Made by a program: the position numbers and the translations under genes
Notes under the pieces: generated by a model
What the model was told of the DNA's origin: nothing
What the model saw: the letters and a program-made list of their open reading frames with translations, nothing else
The model's database searches: none
In this document: one piece after another, positions 1 through 10,990 of the stretch
Numbering within the stretch: the stretch's first letter is position 1
Layout of the letters: every line of letters starts with the position of its first letter
Assembly (NCBI GenBank): GCA_022925895.1
Contig: JAKSYS010000134.1
Span: forward strand, 1 to 64,000
DNA from: Fragilaria crotonensis
Lineage: Eukaryota; Bacillariophyta; Fragilariophyceae; Fragilariales; Fragilariaceae
Reading direction: 5' to 3'
DNA length: 64,000 bases

Positions 1-1579
1 GACTTTCACATTTATACGGACTCCAGTGATTATCAACTGGGAGCAGTCATAATGCAAAATGACCGTCCGCTAGCTTTCTACAGTAGGAAACTTAACAGCG
101 CTCAAAACGTTACACGACTGGTGAACAAGAGCTGTTATCCATAGTAGAAACACTTGAGGAATTCAAAAATATACTATTAGGTCAAAACTGATAGATACAT
201 ACAGATCATAAGAATCTCCTATATCAGAAAATGTCCACCGATCGTATCATACGATGGAGACTCCTAATAGAAGAGTTTGGACCTACCTTTCTACACATAA
301 AGGAGAAAAGAACGTCATTGCTGACGCCTTGTCACGATTAGATGCAAACTTCAATGAGAAGTTACCCGCAGAGCCTACAAATGATAGTGTATGGCTTACA
401 TCTTCATGAAGGCAGGACGTTAAAGAAACGGACTTTCCGTTAAGTCCTACGCTAATCGCTAAATACCAACGGTTAGATAACGAACTTAAACGAAGAAGTA
501 CGAAATCAAAAGTCAAAACTTCAATACCAAAACGATTGAAGGAGTTGAGGTCATTACGCACTCAGGAAAATATATATTCCTATTCAGCTTCAACAACGCG
601 TAGTAGCTTGGTATCATGAGTACCTAGCACACCCAGGCGAATCACGCACTGAGGCAACGATACGTCAAACATGTACGTGGCCAAAATTACGTAGTCACGT
701 TGAGACATTTTGTAAGACATGTCGTACGTGTCAACTATTTAAGAAACAAAGGAAGAAGTATGGACACTTACCTCCAAAGGAAGCTGAAGAACTTCCCTGG
801 TCTCGTGTAAACGTAGACTTGATTGGACCATACGGTACGTATCCAACGTCCACGCATACACTTCGCATTGACTATGATCGACCCCGTGACAGGATGGTTC
901 AAGTCATTTCTATACCAGACAAAATGCACATACTGTCATGGAAGCGTTTAATAATACGTGGTTGACAAGATATCCACGACCCCAATACATAGGGTATGAT
1001 AACGGTTCAGAATTCAAAGCACAATTCAAACAGATGTGCGAGAATTATGGTATGAAAGAAAAACCGTCATCTAGTTACAATCCACAATCAAACGGTATTG
1101 TAGAACGAGTACATCAAGTACTTGGCAATGCACTTCGGACATTCGAACTCGAACACAAAGAACTCGATGCAAATGACCCTTGGGGACCGTTCCTAAGTGC
1201 AGCCGCATGGGCAATACGTAGTACAGTACATACTACGTTAGATGCTACACCCGGACAGTTAGTATTTGGACGCGACATGTTGTTACCTATCCAATTAAGA
1301 ACAGATTGGGCTAGAATACGACAACGTAAGCAAGACATTATTAACGCCAATAATAAAAAGGAAAATGCAAAACGCATTGAACACGAGTACCGTGTTGGCG
1401 AAAAAGTCCTATTGGAAAAACCAGGACTGATCTCCAAATTGTCCGCCCCACGTACGGGACCTTATCGGATTACTGAAACCTATGCTAATGGTACAGTACG
1501 CATTCAACGTGGCATTGTCAATGAACGTGTTAATATACGTCGACTGACACCATATAAAGAACGCGTACCGCCCAATTAG
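1..1579 (+). pseudogene. Ty3/gypsy retrotransposon pol remnant (RNase H + integrase)
   Basis: This is the 3' part of a gypsy-type pol gene, entering from the left window edge. Translating across frames gives an RNase H segment ([13 protein letters not shown], then [16 protein letters not shown], then HIKGEKNVIADALSRLD at about 290-345). The integrase follows: an H-H-C-C zinc finger (YHEYLAHPG ... CKTCRTC, about 610-735), a core with D in VDLIGPY (about 815), D in YDNGSEF (about 995) and E in NGIVERVHQ (about 1095), and a GPY/F-like tail (PRTGPYRI, about 1455). An intact reading frame exists only from 938 to the stop at 1579 (213 aa). Several frame changes break the RNase H and early integrase, one at an AAAA run near 105. 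The order RNase H then integrase is the Ty3/gypsy order. It is non-functional as read. Confidence 0.9.
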
Positions 1580-1960
1580 GGAAGCGAGTGCAGTACACCG
1601 CACGTGCCCTTAGCGTAGTGCGATACAGTATACTATATTACTAGTATCCAGTACTACAATACAATGGCCATGTATAGTACTTGGATATACCGGTAGACTA
1701 GTAATACCATAGTACAGTGCAACAATAGAACACTGATCCTGTACAACAGTACAACCGTACAACAGTAGAATGAGAACTGTTTGACATCTCTTGGAGACTC
1801 ACTGAGTCTCCTAGATGAATAAAAGAGAACAGTCCAATCCCACCAAGGATGGGACTGCTCTCTTGCTTTTAAACTAGTCTCATAACTTTTAATAAGGTGC
1901 AACTATTAACCCTTTAAAACTAGCTACAAATTAGCCTCCAAAATAAAACTGATTACTTCG
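1580..1960 (+). other. Region downstream of the gypsy pol with two hairpins, possible LTR part
   Basis: No gene is visible. Two hairpins stand out: GGAGACTCA pairs with TGAGTCTCC across a one-base loop (1794-1812), and an imperfect 17-bp stem flanks CACCAA (about 1824-1863). The position directly after the integrase stop suggests 3' untranslated or LTR sequence, but no second LTR copy lies in the window, so LTR ends cannot be set. Confidence 0.35.
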
Positions 1961-3225
1961 CGCGTAGGGCAACTGCAACTTCAATCCAAGCTTCCAGCAA
2001 GTTTTGAAGCAGCGCATAACCAATTATGTAAATGAACCAATTTTTATCCAAAGTAGTGTCCATTGAATGAAAAAGAAATGTAAGCATCCAAGGTGTGGAC
2101 TCGCAAATTTTTTTCCAAAGATCAAGTCAAAGGCAAGTGCCATGTCATATTTCCAGTAAGACAACTCTCAATTAATACATGTGTGTGTACATTTGCACAA
2201 TGCATACTAATATTGAAATTCCTTGACTCTACATGCTCAGATCCACCAGAATGAGTGCCAAAACGTTTTGCCAACTTCAATGCAGCCAAAGGTTGACAAT
2301 GCATGAGTTCCACTAACTCAGTTCAAAGCTTCATATCATTGATCCAAGTTACAGCCAATGGACTCCGCCTGATACAGAGAGTATGCATACAAGTACTTCG
2401 GCGGTCGCGTGAACCCGAGGTAAACAGTAGTTCTATGTCCAGTATGGAGAATGCATACTCGCAGTTCGTTGTTCGTATGCATAGTTGGTACTGTAGTTGG
2501 TAGTACTTGCTACTTGTACTGTAGCAGTGGGTGTGTGCCTCTTTTTGGTGGATCTTGGACCACAGGTGAGTTCCTGCGCATGCATATGTACAAAACTCAT
2601 GGCCCTATTCCCAACGAATTTGCGAAGGCTGTCGCAGGGCAGATGCCTATCTGCAATACGATAGGCTATTGCCATACACATAGCAGTCAAGTGTCGTTGG
2701 TGGAACGGATAAGTGACGTCGTGGTGTGACACAAATTGCACGCAAACTGAGATTCCTGCTCCTGGAGTCATTCTAAATTGCAATTGTCGATTTTAATAGC
2801 CATAGTCGTAGAGCATTGCCGAAGGACTGTAATCAAACTTGAAGTAGAGTTTGTTCTCTCGTCATTCGTCATGCACATAAATGCTCATTGTCCTGTAGGA
2901 CTCGGAACGACGTCCCTGGTAGTGCGAGTACATCAATATCATACAAACGATTCGACTTTTTCCATGTCTGAGTCTGTCGCAATATAATGCGGAGGAGGCA
3001 GGCCCTCGACGAAATCGTACGTATTTATTTATGAGGAGCATGAGTGAAAGGGCAATCTGGTATCTATCTTAATGTGGTACTAGTAATGTGAAATACTGGT
3101 GCGACAATTGTTGAAAAATATCAACGGGAAGGGGCGCATTAACCGGACGTCCCGCAACGACATAAACCTTGTCTATGTATCGGATGATCGCCTGATATCA
3201 GCGAACACTGCATGCATTCAAAGTT
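1961..3225. other. Intergenic, no gene recognised
   Basis: Only short overlapping open frames on both strands with no recognisable protein motif. I see no supported feature. Confidence 0.5.
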
Positions 3226-3250
3226 GTTGAAGAATCCCATCGACATCAAA

Positions 3251-3322
3251 ATGGAAAGCGCGCACCAAACGACCACGGAGTGCGACGACGAGATGACACG
3301 CCCGGAGCAGGTTTTTAAGTAG
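3251..3322 (+). pseudogene. Relic of the N-terminus of a third kinase copy
   Basis: The 23 codons starting at ATG 3251 (AHQTTTE, EMTRPEQVFK, then TAG) align with the first residues of the two kinases downstream (AHQTTSE, EMITPEEVVK). The preceding bases AGAATCCCA also match the sequence just upstream of both kinase starts. After the TAG the similarity fades. It looks like an older, truncated paralogue lying immediately upstream of the recent tandem duplication. The match is short, so this is moderately supported. Confidence 0.5.
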
Positions 3323-3518
3323 AAGTTCGGTTGTGTGGTCATGGCTGTTACTTGCGCCCGAGTAAATGGATGAAATTGAATGGTTCCAATATGACGTCAA
3401 CCAAGTAGTACATGACCATCGCAGCTTGTGCGAACGGGTCGTTCGCAAAGGGATCCAAGTTTTGATTCACCCGATACCATCGCCGCCGCCCCGAGGTGCT
3501 CTTCAACAATGTATTTTT

Positions 3519-6318
3519 CTGGACTTCATGACGATAAACACTGCTCTCATTAAAAAACTTAGATCAATAGAGATGTATGCTAAGGAATTCGCGAAGTGCT
3601 GCTGAGGTCGAAAACGTCAGTTGCCTGACCTTCCTGTCAAACAAATATATGATTCATGCAGAATAAAGACTATACACCATTATCCGAGCATGATAGACCA
3701 TGCTGGGAAAAATTGTATGCATAAACACCCTGGAGTGTTTTGATGCGCAGCAAACACAACCTCTCGAGCGATCAAACTTTTGCAAAACCATTCTTTGGGA
3801 TTGTAGTCATTTCAAATCTTGACATGAGGGTAGTATCGAAATCTTGTTGGATGAGCCTCCCTCCCGCCAATGACGCTGGTCTCCAAGTTTCGATTCTGAG
3901 ATGCGGGAGAGGCTCTGAGCCCGAAGCGCAAGTCGAGCTGAAATTCTATACACGAGAGCAAGGAAGAAAGCTGTGAAGCAGCTCTCGTCGCTGCGGCAAC
4001 AATTTTATAGAATGTGTTTTCCCATGAGAGAATCAGAGCTGCTGTTGACGAACTTCATGTCGTTGACAAGAGCGCGTGCTCGAATCACAAGGGACTAAAC
4101 GGCGAAGAGCAAAGACAATCAACCAATTGTGCGCAGAACTCTTGTTGGCATCTTTCATCGTGAAAGTTGTCACGACAAAATCATTGCCGTTGATGTGCTA
4201 GTGGTGAATTCCACAAACGGCATTGTTCTCCGAGTATGAGTATGCTACCTTGTGCAGCGCGGCCCTTCACTTGATTGTGCATCCTCTTGACAACCAATCT
4301 ACTTCTGTTGATCTTGAATCTTGATGATCCCATGATTGGGGTGTTGCTAACTACGGTGGTACTGTACCACCCGATAGCAGACCCGATTAGAATGTACCGC
4401 CAGTATTGTGACCCACGACGTCATTGACGTCATTTCAATGGACTCTATGCACAATGGGATCCGATATTAAAATTACTATGAACGCAACGTTACACAGAAT
4501 TCTCGAATTATTAGAGAGGGTCTGTCCAGTCGTCCAGACAAAGCAGCCCTTCGCCCATCTTGCTGTATATGGTCCGTTGATATTATCATGACCCCAATTC
4601 TGCTTTTGAATGACTGAAATGAAGAAAAACGTTATGCAAGTTCACAAGAATGGGACCAAAACATAGCGACTCCTCCTGCGTAGCCAAAGGCGCAACGCCT
4701 TGCACGAAAACGTGAAGTTGATCATTTACAACTATGGACAAGTTGCAGGTACATATAAGTAGGCCCATGCTACATCCATGGAGTGTTCTAATACAAGTAG
4801 TGCCGGAGTAGAACGCGTATTTCATGTATGGAGGCTTGCATTCTCCCTGGCCACTTCCGCAAAGATGACTTCCGGCACTGAAAGCGCCTGTGCCCATCAG
4901 GATGCCAGATGATATTTCTTAAGTATAAACTATCAATGCAGCAGAATCGAAAAACGACATTCCATGATGTCCCCGAAACATGAGGTCATCAAGCTGAACT
5001 TGGCATCTGGTTGTCCCTACGTCAAGTTTGTACTCGCGCCACTCAGTGCGCCATTGGACGATGACGACACGATGACTATGAGAGGAGCCATCCGCGCACA
5101 CAAAACACGTGACATAAAAAGCTTTCTGTTAACACCGTTTTTGGCAACAACTGCAACTATTCTAGCAGCTACAAGTCAAGGCTTGATTTCAGAATCCCAC
5201 CAGCGCCCTAAAATGACATGTGCTCACCAAACGACCAGCGAGCGAGGCTACGAAGAGATGATTACGCCAGAGGAGGTGGTCAAGGAACGCCTTGACCAAT
5301 TTCACGATTCATGGGTTAGTGAGATCGACGATGAAATTGGTCGTGTCCGACAGATTCATTCATACATTGAGGACGACTTTCACATCGGACGATGCATCGG
5401 TGAGGGCACTTTCTCAGATGTGAAGTGCATCTTTTTAAAGTCAAGCCATTGGAATAGCACACTGGGTTGCTATGCCGAGTCGGGGCAAGCCTTTGCTCTC
5501 AAGCGACTCAAACAAAATGTGATTGCGGATCAAGAGATGCACACGATCGCAGCTTCCGATCTCGCTATGGAAGCAACAATCCTGTCAAACCTCAATCATG
5601 AAAACATCATCACTCTGCACGGCGTCAAGAGTGGAAACATGACTGAGGCCCTTGCGAATGGCACATACTTTATCATGCTAGAACTTCTCGTCGAGACGCT
5701 TGATGTTCGTTTCCAGAAATGGAAGGTGCCATCGACTCTTTCCAACATGATTGCTTTGAAACGAAAGGATGAACATGTTGCTACGCGCGTTCGAGACGTG
5801 GCGATCGGGATTGCAAAAGGCATGGAGCATCTGCACTGCCGCAACATCATATTTCGGTACGTCTCGTATTGCGTAAAAACACGAGTCCCGCTCAGCTATT
5901 ATGTACGATTGACTAACCTTCATTTGTTAGTGATCTGAAACCGAACAACATCGGCTTCGATGAGGAGGATCGCGTCAAAATCTTCGATTTCGGCCTTGCC
6001 CGTGAGTTCGTTGAAGGCAAGACCGTTCAGGCGAGACCGATGACAGGCGGGACAGGAACTCCTCGCTACATGGCCCCTGAAGTCAGCAAGATGGAAGACT
6101 CGTATGGTTACCCAGCTGATGTATACTCCTTCTCAATTCTGCTGTGGCAGATTGTGACCAAGCGCACTCCGTATTCACGCATTCCGTCGCCAACAGAGCT
6201 TGCTGATTTGGTCAAAAACAAGAACGTTCGCCCCAACCTCGCACACGTGGAGTCTGCGTTGCTTCGGGATCTTCTGGAGAATGGTTGGTCTGCTGATCCC
6301 AAAGCGAGGCGCTCATTT
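3519..6318 (+). repeat. Tandem duplication, unit 1 (about 2.8 kb)
   Basis: The sequence from about 3519 (CTGGACTTCATGACG) reappears from about 6319 with a constant offset of 2800-2805 bases, running to about 9118. Each unit holds about 1.7 kb of upstream DNA plus the kinase gene to its late second exon. Unit 1 ends inside the kinase at GCGCTCATTT, where it joins the start of unit 2. The parent sequences at the two ends share only a few bases (ATTT/TTTC), which fits a microhomology junction. The upstream parts of the units are almost identical. Confidence 0.93.
3603..5212. other. Upstream DNA of kinase copy 1, no gene supported
   Basis: Short open frames here (a 78-residue frame at 3740-3976, a 103-residue frame on the minus strand at 4586-4897) recur in unit 2 because the DNA is duplicated, so their conservation is not evidence of coding. 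CACGACGTCATTGACGTCATTTC near 4416-4437 contains two TGACGTCA-like (CRE-type) sites. A possible promoter role is inference. Confidence 0.4.
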
Positions 6319-6405
6319 CTGGACTTCATGACGATAAACACTGCTCTCATTAAAAAACTTAGATCAATAGAGATGTATGCTAAGGAATTCGCGAAGTGCT
6401 GCTGA
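5213..6405 (+). CDS. Protein kinase, copy 1, with chimeric C-terminus
   Basis: Serine/threonine-type kinase, join 5213..5856 and 5931..6405, 372 aa, with a 74-nt intron (GTACGT...TTGTTAG). Visible motifs: glycine loop IGEGTFSDV (about residue 62), lysine in FALKRLK (about 94), FRDLKPNN with the HRD histidine replaced by Phe, DFG in IFDFGLARE, and YMAPEV. These suggest a TKL-like kinase. Met 5213 is chosen because the longer frame from 4964 is broken by indels in copy 2. The last 28 residues (from LDFMTINTALIKKL) replace the native tail: the duplication junction at 6318 spliced in sequence that also lies at 3519-3605. The kinase core to the end of the C-lobe is nearly complete, so activity is possible but unproven. 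Confidence 0.8.
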
Positions 6406-9118
6406 GGTCGAAAACGTCAGTTGCCTGACCTTCCTGTCAAACAAATATATGATTCATGCAGAATAAAGACTATACACCATTATCCGAGCATGATAGACCA
6501 TGCTGGGAAAAATTGTATGCATAAACACCCTGGAGTGTTTTGATGCGCAGCAAACACAACCTCTCGAGCGATCAAACTTTTGCAAAACCATTCTTTGGGA
6601 TTGTAGTCATTTCAAATCTTGACATGAGGGTAGTATCGAAATCTTGTTGGATGAGCCTCCCTCCCGCCAATGACGCTGGTCTCCAAGTTTCGATTCTGAG
6701 ATGCGGGAGAGGCTCTGAGCCCGAAGCGCAAGTCGAGCTGAAATTCTATACACGAGAGCAAGGAAGAAAGCTGTGAAGCAGCTCTCGTCGCTGCGGCAAC
6801 AATTTTATAGAATGTGTTTTCCCATGAGAGAATCAGAGCTGCTGTTGACGAACTTCATGTCGTTGACAAGAGCGCGTGCTCGAATCACAAGGGACTAAAC
6901 GGCGAAGAGCAAAGACAATCAACCAATTGTGCGCAGAACTCTTGTTGGCATCTTTCATCGTGAAAGTTGTCACGACAAAATCATTGCCGTTGATGTGCTA
7001 GTGGTGAATTCCACAAACGGCATTGTTCTCCGAGTATGAGTATGCTACCTTGTGCAGCGCGGCCCTTCACTTGATTGTGCATCCTCTTGACAACCAATCT
7101 ACTTCTGTTGATCTTGAATCTTGATGATCCCATGATTGGGGTGCCGCTAACTACGGTGGTACTGTACCACCCGATAGCAGACCCGATTAGAATGTACCGC
7201 CAGTACTGTGACCCACGACGTCATTGACGTCATTTCAATGGACTCTATGCACAATGGGATCCGATATTAAAAATTACTATGAACGCAACGTTACACAGAA
7301 TTCTCGAATTATTAGAGAGGGTCTGTCCAGTCGTCCAGACAAAGCAGCCCTTCGCCCATCTTGCTGTATATGGTCCGTTGATATTATCATGACCCCAATT
7401 CTGCTTTTGAATGACTGAAATGAAGAAAAACGTTATGCAAGTTCACAAGAATGGGACCAAAACATAGCGACTCCTCCTGCGTAGCCAAAGGCGCAACGCC
7501 TTGCACGAAAACGTGAAGTTGATCATTTACAACTATGGACAAGTTGCAGGTACATATAAGTAGGCCCATGCTACATCCATGGAGTGTTCTAATACAAGTA
7601 GTGCCGGAGTAGAACGCGTATTTCATGTATGGAGGCTTGCATTCTCCCTGGCCACTTCCGCAAAGATGACTTCCGGCACTGAAAGCGCCTGTGCCCATCA
7701 GGATGCCAGATGATATTTCTTAAGTATAAACTATCAATGCAGCAGAATCGAAAAACGACATTCCATGATGTCCCCGAAACATGAGGTCATCAAGCTGAAC
7801 TTGGCATCTGGTTGTCCCTACGTCAAGTTTGTACTCGCGCCACTCGAGTGCGCCATTGGACGATGACGACACGATGACTATGAGAGGAGCCATCCGCGCA
7901 CACAAAAACACGTGACATAAAAAAGCTTTCTGTTAACACCGTTTTTGGCAACAACTGCAACTATTCTAGCAGCTACAAGTCAAGGCTTGATTTCAGAATC
8001 CCACCAGCGCCCTAAAATGACATGTGCTCACCAAACGACCAGCGAGCGAGGCTACGAAGAGATGATTACGCCAGAGGAGGTGGTCAAGGAACGCCTTGAC
8101 CAATTTCACGATTCATGGGTTAGTGAGATCGACGATGAAATTGGTCGTGTCCGACAGATTCATTCATACATTGAGGACGACTTTCACATCGGACGATGCA
8201 TCGGTGAGGGCACTTTCTCAGATGTGAAGTGCATCTTTTTAAAGTCAAGCCATTGGAATAGCACACTGGGTTGCTACGCCGAGTCGGGGCAAGCCTTTGC
8301 TCTCAAGCGACTCAAACAAAATGTGATTGCAGATCAAGAGATGCACGTGATCGCAGCTTCCGATCTCGCCATGGAAGCAACCATCCTGTCAAACCTCAAT
8401 CATGAAAACATCATAACTCTTCACGGCGTCAAGAGTGGAAGCATGACTGAGGCCCTTGCGAATGGCACATACTTTAACATGCTAGAACTTCTCGTCGAGA
8501 CTCTTGATGTTCGTTTCCAGAAATGGAAGGTACCATCGACGCTTTCCAACATGATTGCTTTGAAACGAAAGGATGAACATGTTGCTACGCGCGTTCGAGA
8601 CGTGGCGATCGGGATTGCGAAAGGCTTAGAGTACCTGCACTGCCGCAACATCATATTTCGGTACGTTTCGTATTGCGTAAATACACGAGTCCCGCTCTGC
8701 TAGCTATGTACGATTGACTAACCTTCATTTGTTAGTGATCTGAAACCGAACAACATCGGCTTCGATGAGGAGGATCGCGTCAAAATCTTCGACTTTGGCC
8801 TTGCCCGTGAGTTCGTTGAAGGCAAGACCGTTCAGGCGAGACCGATGACAGGCGGGACAGGAACTCCTCGCTACATGGCCCCTGAAGTCAGCAAGATGGA
8901 AGACTCGTATGGTTACCCAGCTGATGTATACTCCTTCTCAATTCTGCTGTGGCAGATTGTGACCAAGCGCACTCCGTATTCACGCATTCCGTCGCCAACA
9001 GAGCTTGCTGATTTGGTCAAAAACAAGAACGTTCGCCCCAACCTCGCACACGTGGAGTCTGCGTTGCTTCGGGATCTTCTGGAGAATGGTTGGTCTGCTG
9101 ATCCCAAAGCGAGGCGCT
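6319..9118 (+). repeat. Tandem duplication, unit 2 (about 2.8 kb)
   Basis: Second unit of the direct repeat described for 3519-6318. It differs in the non-coding part by a few substitutions and single-base insertions (for example near 7144, 7270, 7846, 7907 and 7920). It differs more strongly in the middle of the kinase gene. It continues past 9118 into the native kinase 3' end. Confidence 0.93.
6406..8016. other. Spacer between the kinase copies, no gene supported
   Basis: This is the unit 2 copy of the DNA at 3606-5212. It carries the same small frames and the same TGACGTCA-like pair near 7217-7235. It contains extra bases near 7846, 7907 and 7920 relative to unit 1, which break the upstream extension of the kinase frame. 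That supports non-coding status for the segment before the shared ATG. Confidence 0.5.
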
Positions 9119-9384
9119 CATTTTCCGAGATTCGAGAGGGGCTGGAGAACTACGTTCGCGAGCATGGCAACGAAAAGCCGACACGCGCTCGGAAGCAGAG
9201 AAGGCTCAGATCAATGTCGGAACCGAAACCTTCCACATTTAAACCTGTGACTCACCCGAAGAGCAGAAGTCGACACTTCGAACGAGTCAGTTCCATTCGA
9301 ACGACAGACTGCAGCGACATGTTTTCGAACGACACCTTAGAAGGTGATACATCTGCAAACAAGGGAAGGCGCTACAGTTGCTGA
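8017..9384 (+). CDS. Protein kinase, copy 2 (complete)
   Basis: Join 8017..8660 and 8736..9384, 430 aa, 75-nt intron. Same kinase motifs as copy 1: IGEGTFSDV, ALKRLK, FRDLKPNN, DFGLARE, TGGTGTPRYMAPEV. After RRSF it keeps the native tail SEIREGLENYVREHG, followed by a basic, serine-rich C-terminus (RARKQRRLRSMSEPK) that could be regulatory. The first 250 nt of the coding region are identical to copy 1, but the stretch about 8277-8790 differs at roughly 5 percent of positions (for example V/T, S/N, N/I and LEY/MEH changes). Substrate unknown. The Phe in place of the HRD histidine is shared by both copies. Confidence 0.88.
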
Positions 9385-10002
9385 AGGATCATCAAAGAGT
9401 CAGGAAAGTATGCCTGGTTGTTTCATGTGGAGAAACGGCGGCAGGACTGTCGTAGTGCGAGAACGAACGCACACTTTCTCCCCTTCTCCTCGCACCTCGA
9501 GGTCAGGCCGATTTTAGAGTGGGATTTCTCCAACGCACCCAATTAGGCTAATTGAGGAACATTTCTGAGGCTTACCAGTGGCTATTTCGCAGTATTTTTG
9601 AGGCTTTACTGGGGATCCCCAAGTTACCCTACCAATTTTCTCACAACTTTAAGTGTATATGAGCATACCAGCATACCGATAACAGGTAGACCTGCTAGTA
9701 GTGGTAGCAGACGCAAGAACGCAGTTCTTTAAAACACAGGTATGACACTTGTATGTACCCAAAACTAGCTCGGAGTATCGCTCTCATCCTTTGACTCCTA
9801 CAGTACCAGTACTACTAGTAGTAGCACCTTGTACTGGAGGAGAATTCTGAGTAGAATACTGTACTCGCAGTACTGCAGTACGCTGTACTGTAACGGTATT
9901 ATGGTAACTGCGGCTGTCAGAAACTGTCCAGCACGATCGAGATTACTCGGGTCGATAAAACATCGTATTTTTCGCTTCGTTCCATCCTTGTCATTGGTCA
10001 TC
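9385..10002. other. Intergenic with dense GTAC words
   Basis: No gene. The stretch 9795-9895, just before the FKBP gene, is packed with TACTAGTA, AGTACT, GTACTG and CTGCAG-type words. Confidence 0.5.
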
Positions 10003-10461
10003 ATGAACGCCTTCCTCCTTCTCATTGCCGTGCTCTCCATTATCCTTTCGAGTTCTCTCACTACGGCTAATCAAGTAGTTGTCGAGAAGAAAAGCCCCAC
10101 GCCTGAAGGCGCCGAACGCGTTACACGTGATCACAAGTACGTCTGTCATGTGACTCTCTACATTGAAAATGCCGATGGCACCAAGACTCCAGCCGGCTGG
10201 TCCACGCGCATGTCGGACGGCGCGGTCGCCGATGCACCCTTTGAATTTCAGCCAGGTGTAAAGCTCATTGACGGATGGACGCAGGGTGTCTTGGAGATGT
10301 ACGAAGGCGAGCGCGCCTGGTTGCACATCCCGGCTGTGCTTGGATACGGTGAAAGGGCCATGGGAAATCCCAACGGAGGAGGATTCTACATTCCCGCGTC
10401 GTCGAATCTTTTGTTTGATATTGAGATTTTGGGAAAAGCACATAAGAACATTGAATTGTAA
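10003..10461 (+). CDS. FKBP-type peptidyl-prolyl isomerase, secretory
   Basis: Single-exon gene, 152 aa from Met 10003. That Met is preferred over the in-frame upstream start because it begins a clear signal peptide (AFLLLIAVLSIILSSS). The domain shows the FKBP features PFEFQPGVKLIDGWTQGV, then MYEGERAWLHIPAVLGYGE, then IPASSNLLFDIEIL; the Trp of GWTQG and the aromatic/Tyr positions of the binding pocket are present. The family catalyses cis-trans proline isomerisation during folding. The signal peptide implies the ER or a later secretory compartment. The C-terminus (KNIEL) is only weakly like an ER-retention signal. The insert NGGG between GYGE and the IP segment is ordinary for the family. 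Confidence 0.88.
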   Translation: MNAFLLLIAVLSIILSSSLTTANQVVVEKKSPTPEGAERVTRDHKYVCHVTLYIENADGTKTPAGWSTRMSDGAVADAPFEFQPGVKLIDGWTQGVLEMYEGERAWLHIPAVLGYGERAMGNPNGGGFYIPASSNLLFDIEILGKAHKNIEL

Positions 10462-10590
10462 TCCGGACCTGATTGGTTTCGGGAAGGTTTTGTTAAGGTA
10501 TACTCGGTGTTGTGGGCATCGACCACCTGAGTATCATCTACAGTGTCGCTCAGAGTGCTGATACATGTGGTCTAAAGTCTAAGCGACAAA

Positions 10591-10880
10591 TTAATGGCTC
10601 TCTTTAGCTGCATTATTGATTGTGTCCATCACAGATAGCATCCGTTCATTCACTACGCTTGGGATGTTCCGTTCTTCGTCCTTTACGAAATCTACGACGT
10701 CCTGAACTCTCGACTGCGCATCATTCATCAGCTCCATTATCATCTACCAGAATCCCCCGCTGAAATCTGCGAGGCTCTTACCAGTGCCAATTAAATCAAC
10801 ATCAGCCTTTTTGAAGGTTGATGCACCTGCAGCCTCCACTTTTCTGATCTTGGCGTTTCCAAGTATTCATTCACTTCTTG
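10591..10880 (-). pseudogene. Coding-like remnant of unknown gene with one in-frame stop
   Basis: On the minus strand one frame reads from about 10880 to TAA at 10591 with a single internal TAG (10744-10746). Before the stop it gives FKKADVDLIGTGKSLADF. After it, an ATG at 10743 opens 50 codons that look like an amphipathic helix (NDAQSRVQDVVDFVKDEE). Codon choice and charge pattern look protein-like, but I do not recognise a family. It could be a broken gene, an exon pair, or part of the adjacent mobile-element debris. Confidence 0.35.
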
Positions 10881-10990
10881 GAATCTAGATTCTGCTAGTA
10901 TTCTTGACCGTTTAGTCATTCTAAGTGTTGAAATCTCAAAAACCAGATAGCCGAGTCGAGTTGAAGATCTTGATTTACAGTGTCCTGTAT

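Noticed and set aside
3740-3976. 78-codon frame repeated exactly at 6540-6776
   Set aside because: Identity is due to the recent DNA duplication, not selection; no motif, no start context support.
4586-4897. 103-codon minus-strand frame, also present at 7387-7698
   Set aside because: Same reason: duplicated DNA. Cys-rich composition but no recognised domain.
4964-5212. Upstream extension of kinase copy 1 to an earlier Met
   Set aside because: Single-base insertions in copy 2 break this extension while the rest of the gene is intact, so the shared Met at 5213/8017 is the better start.
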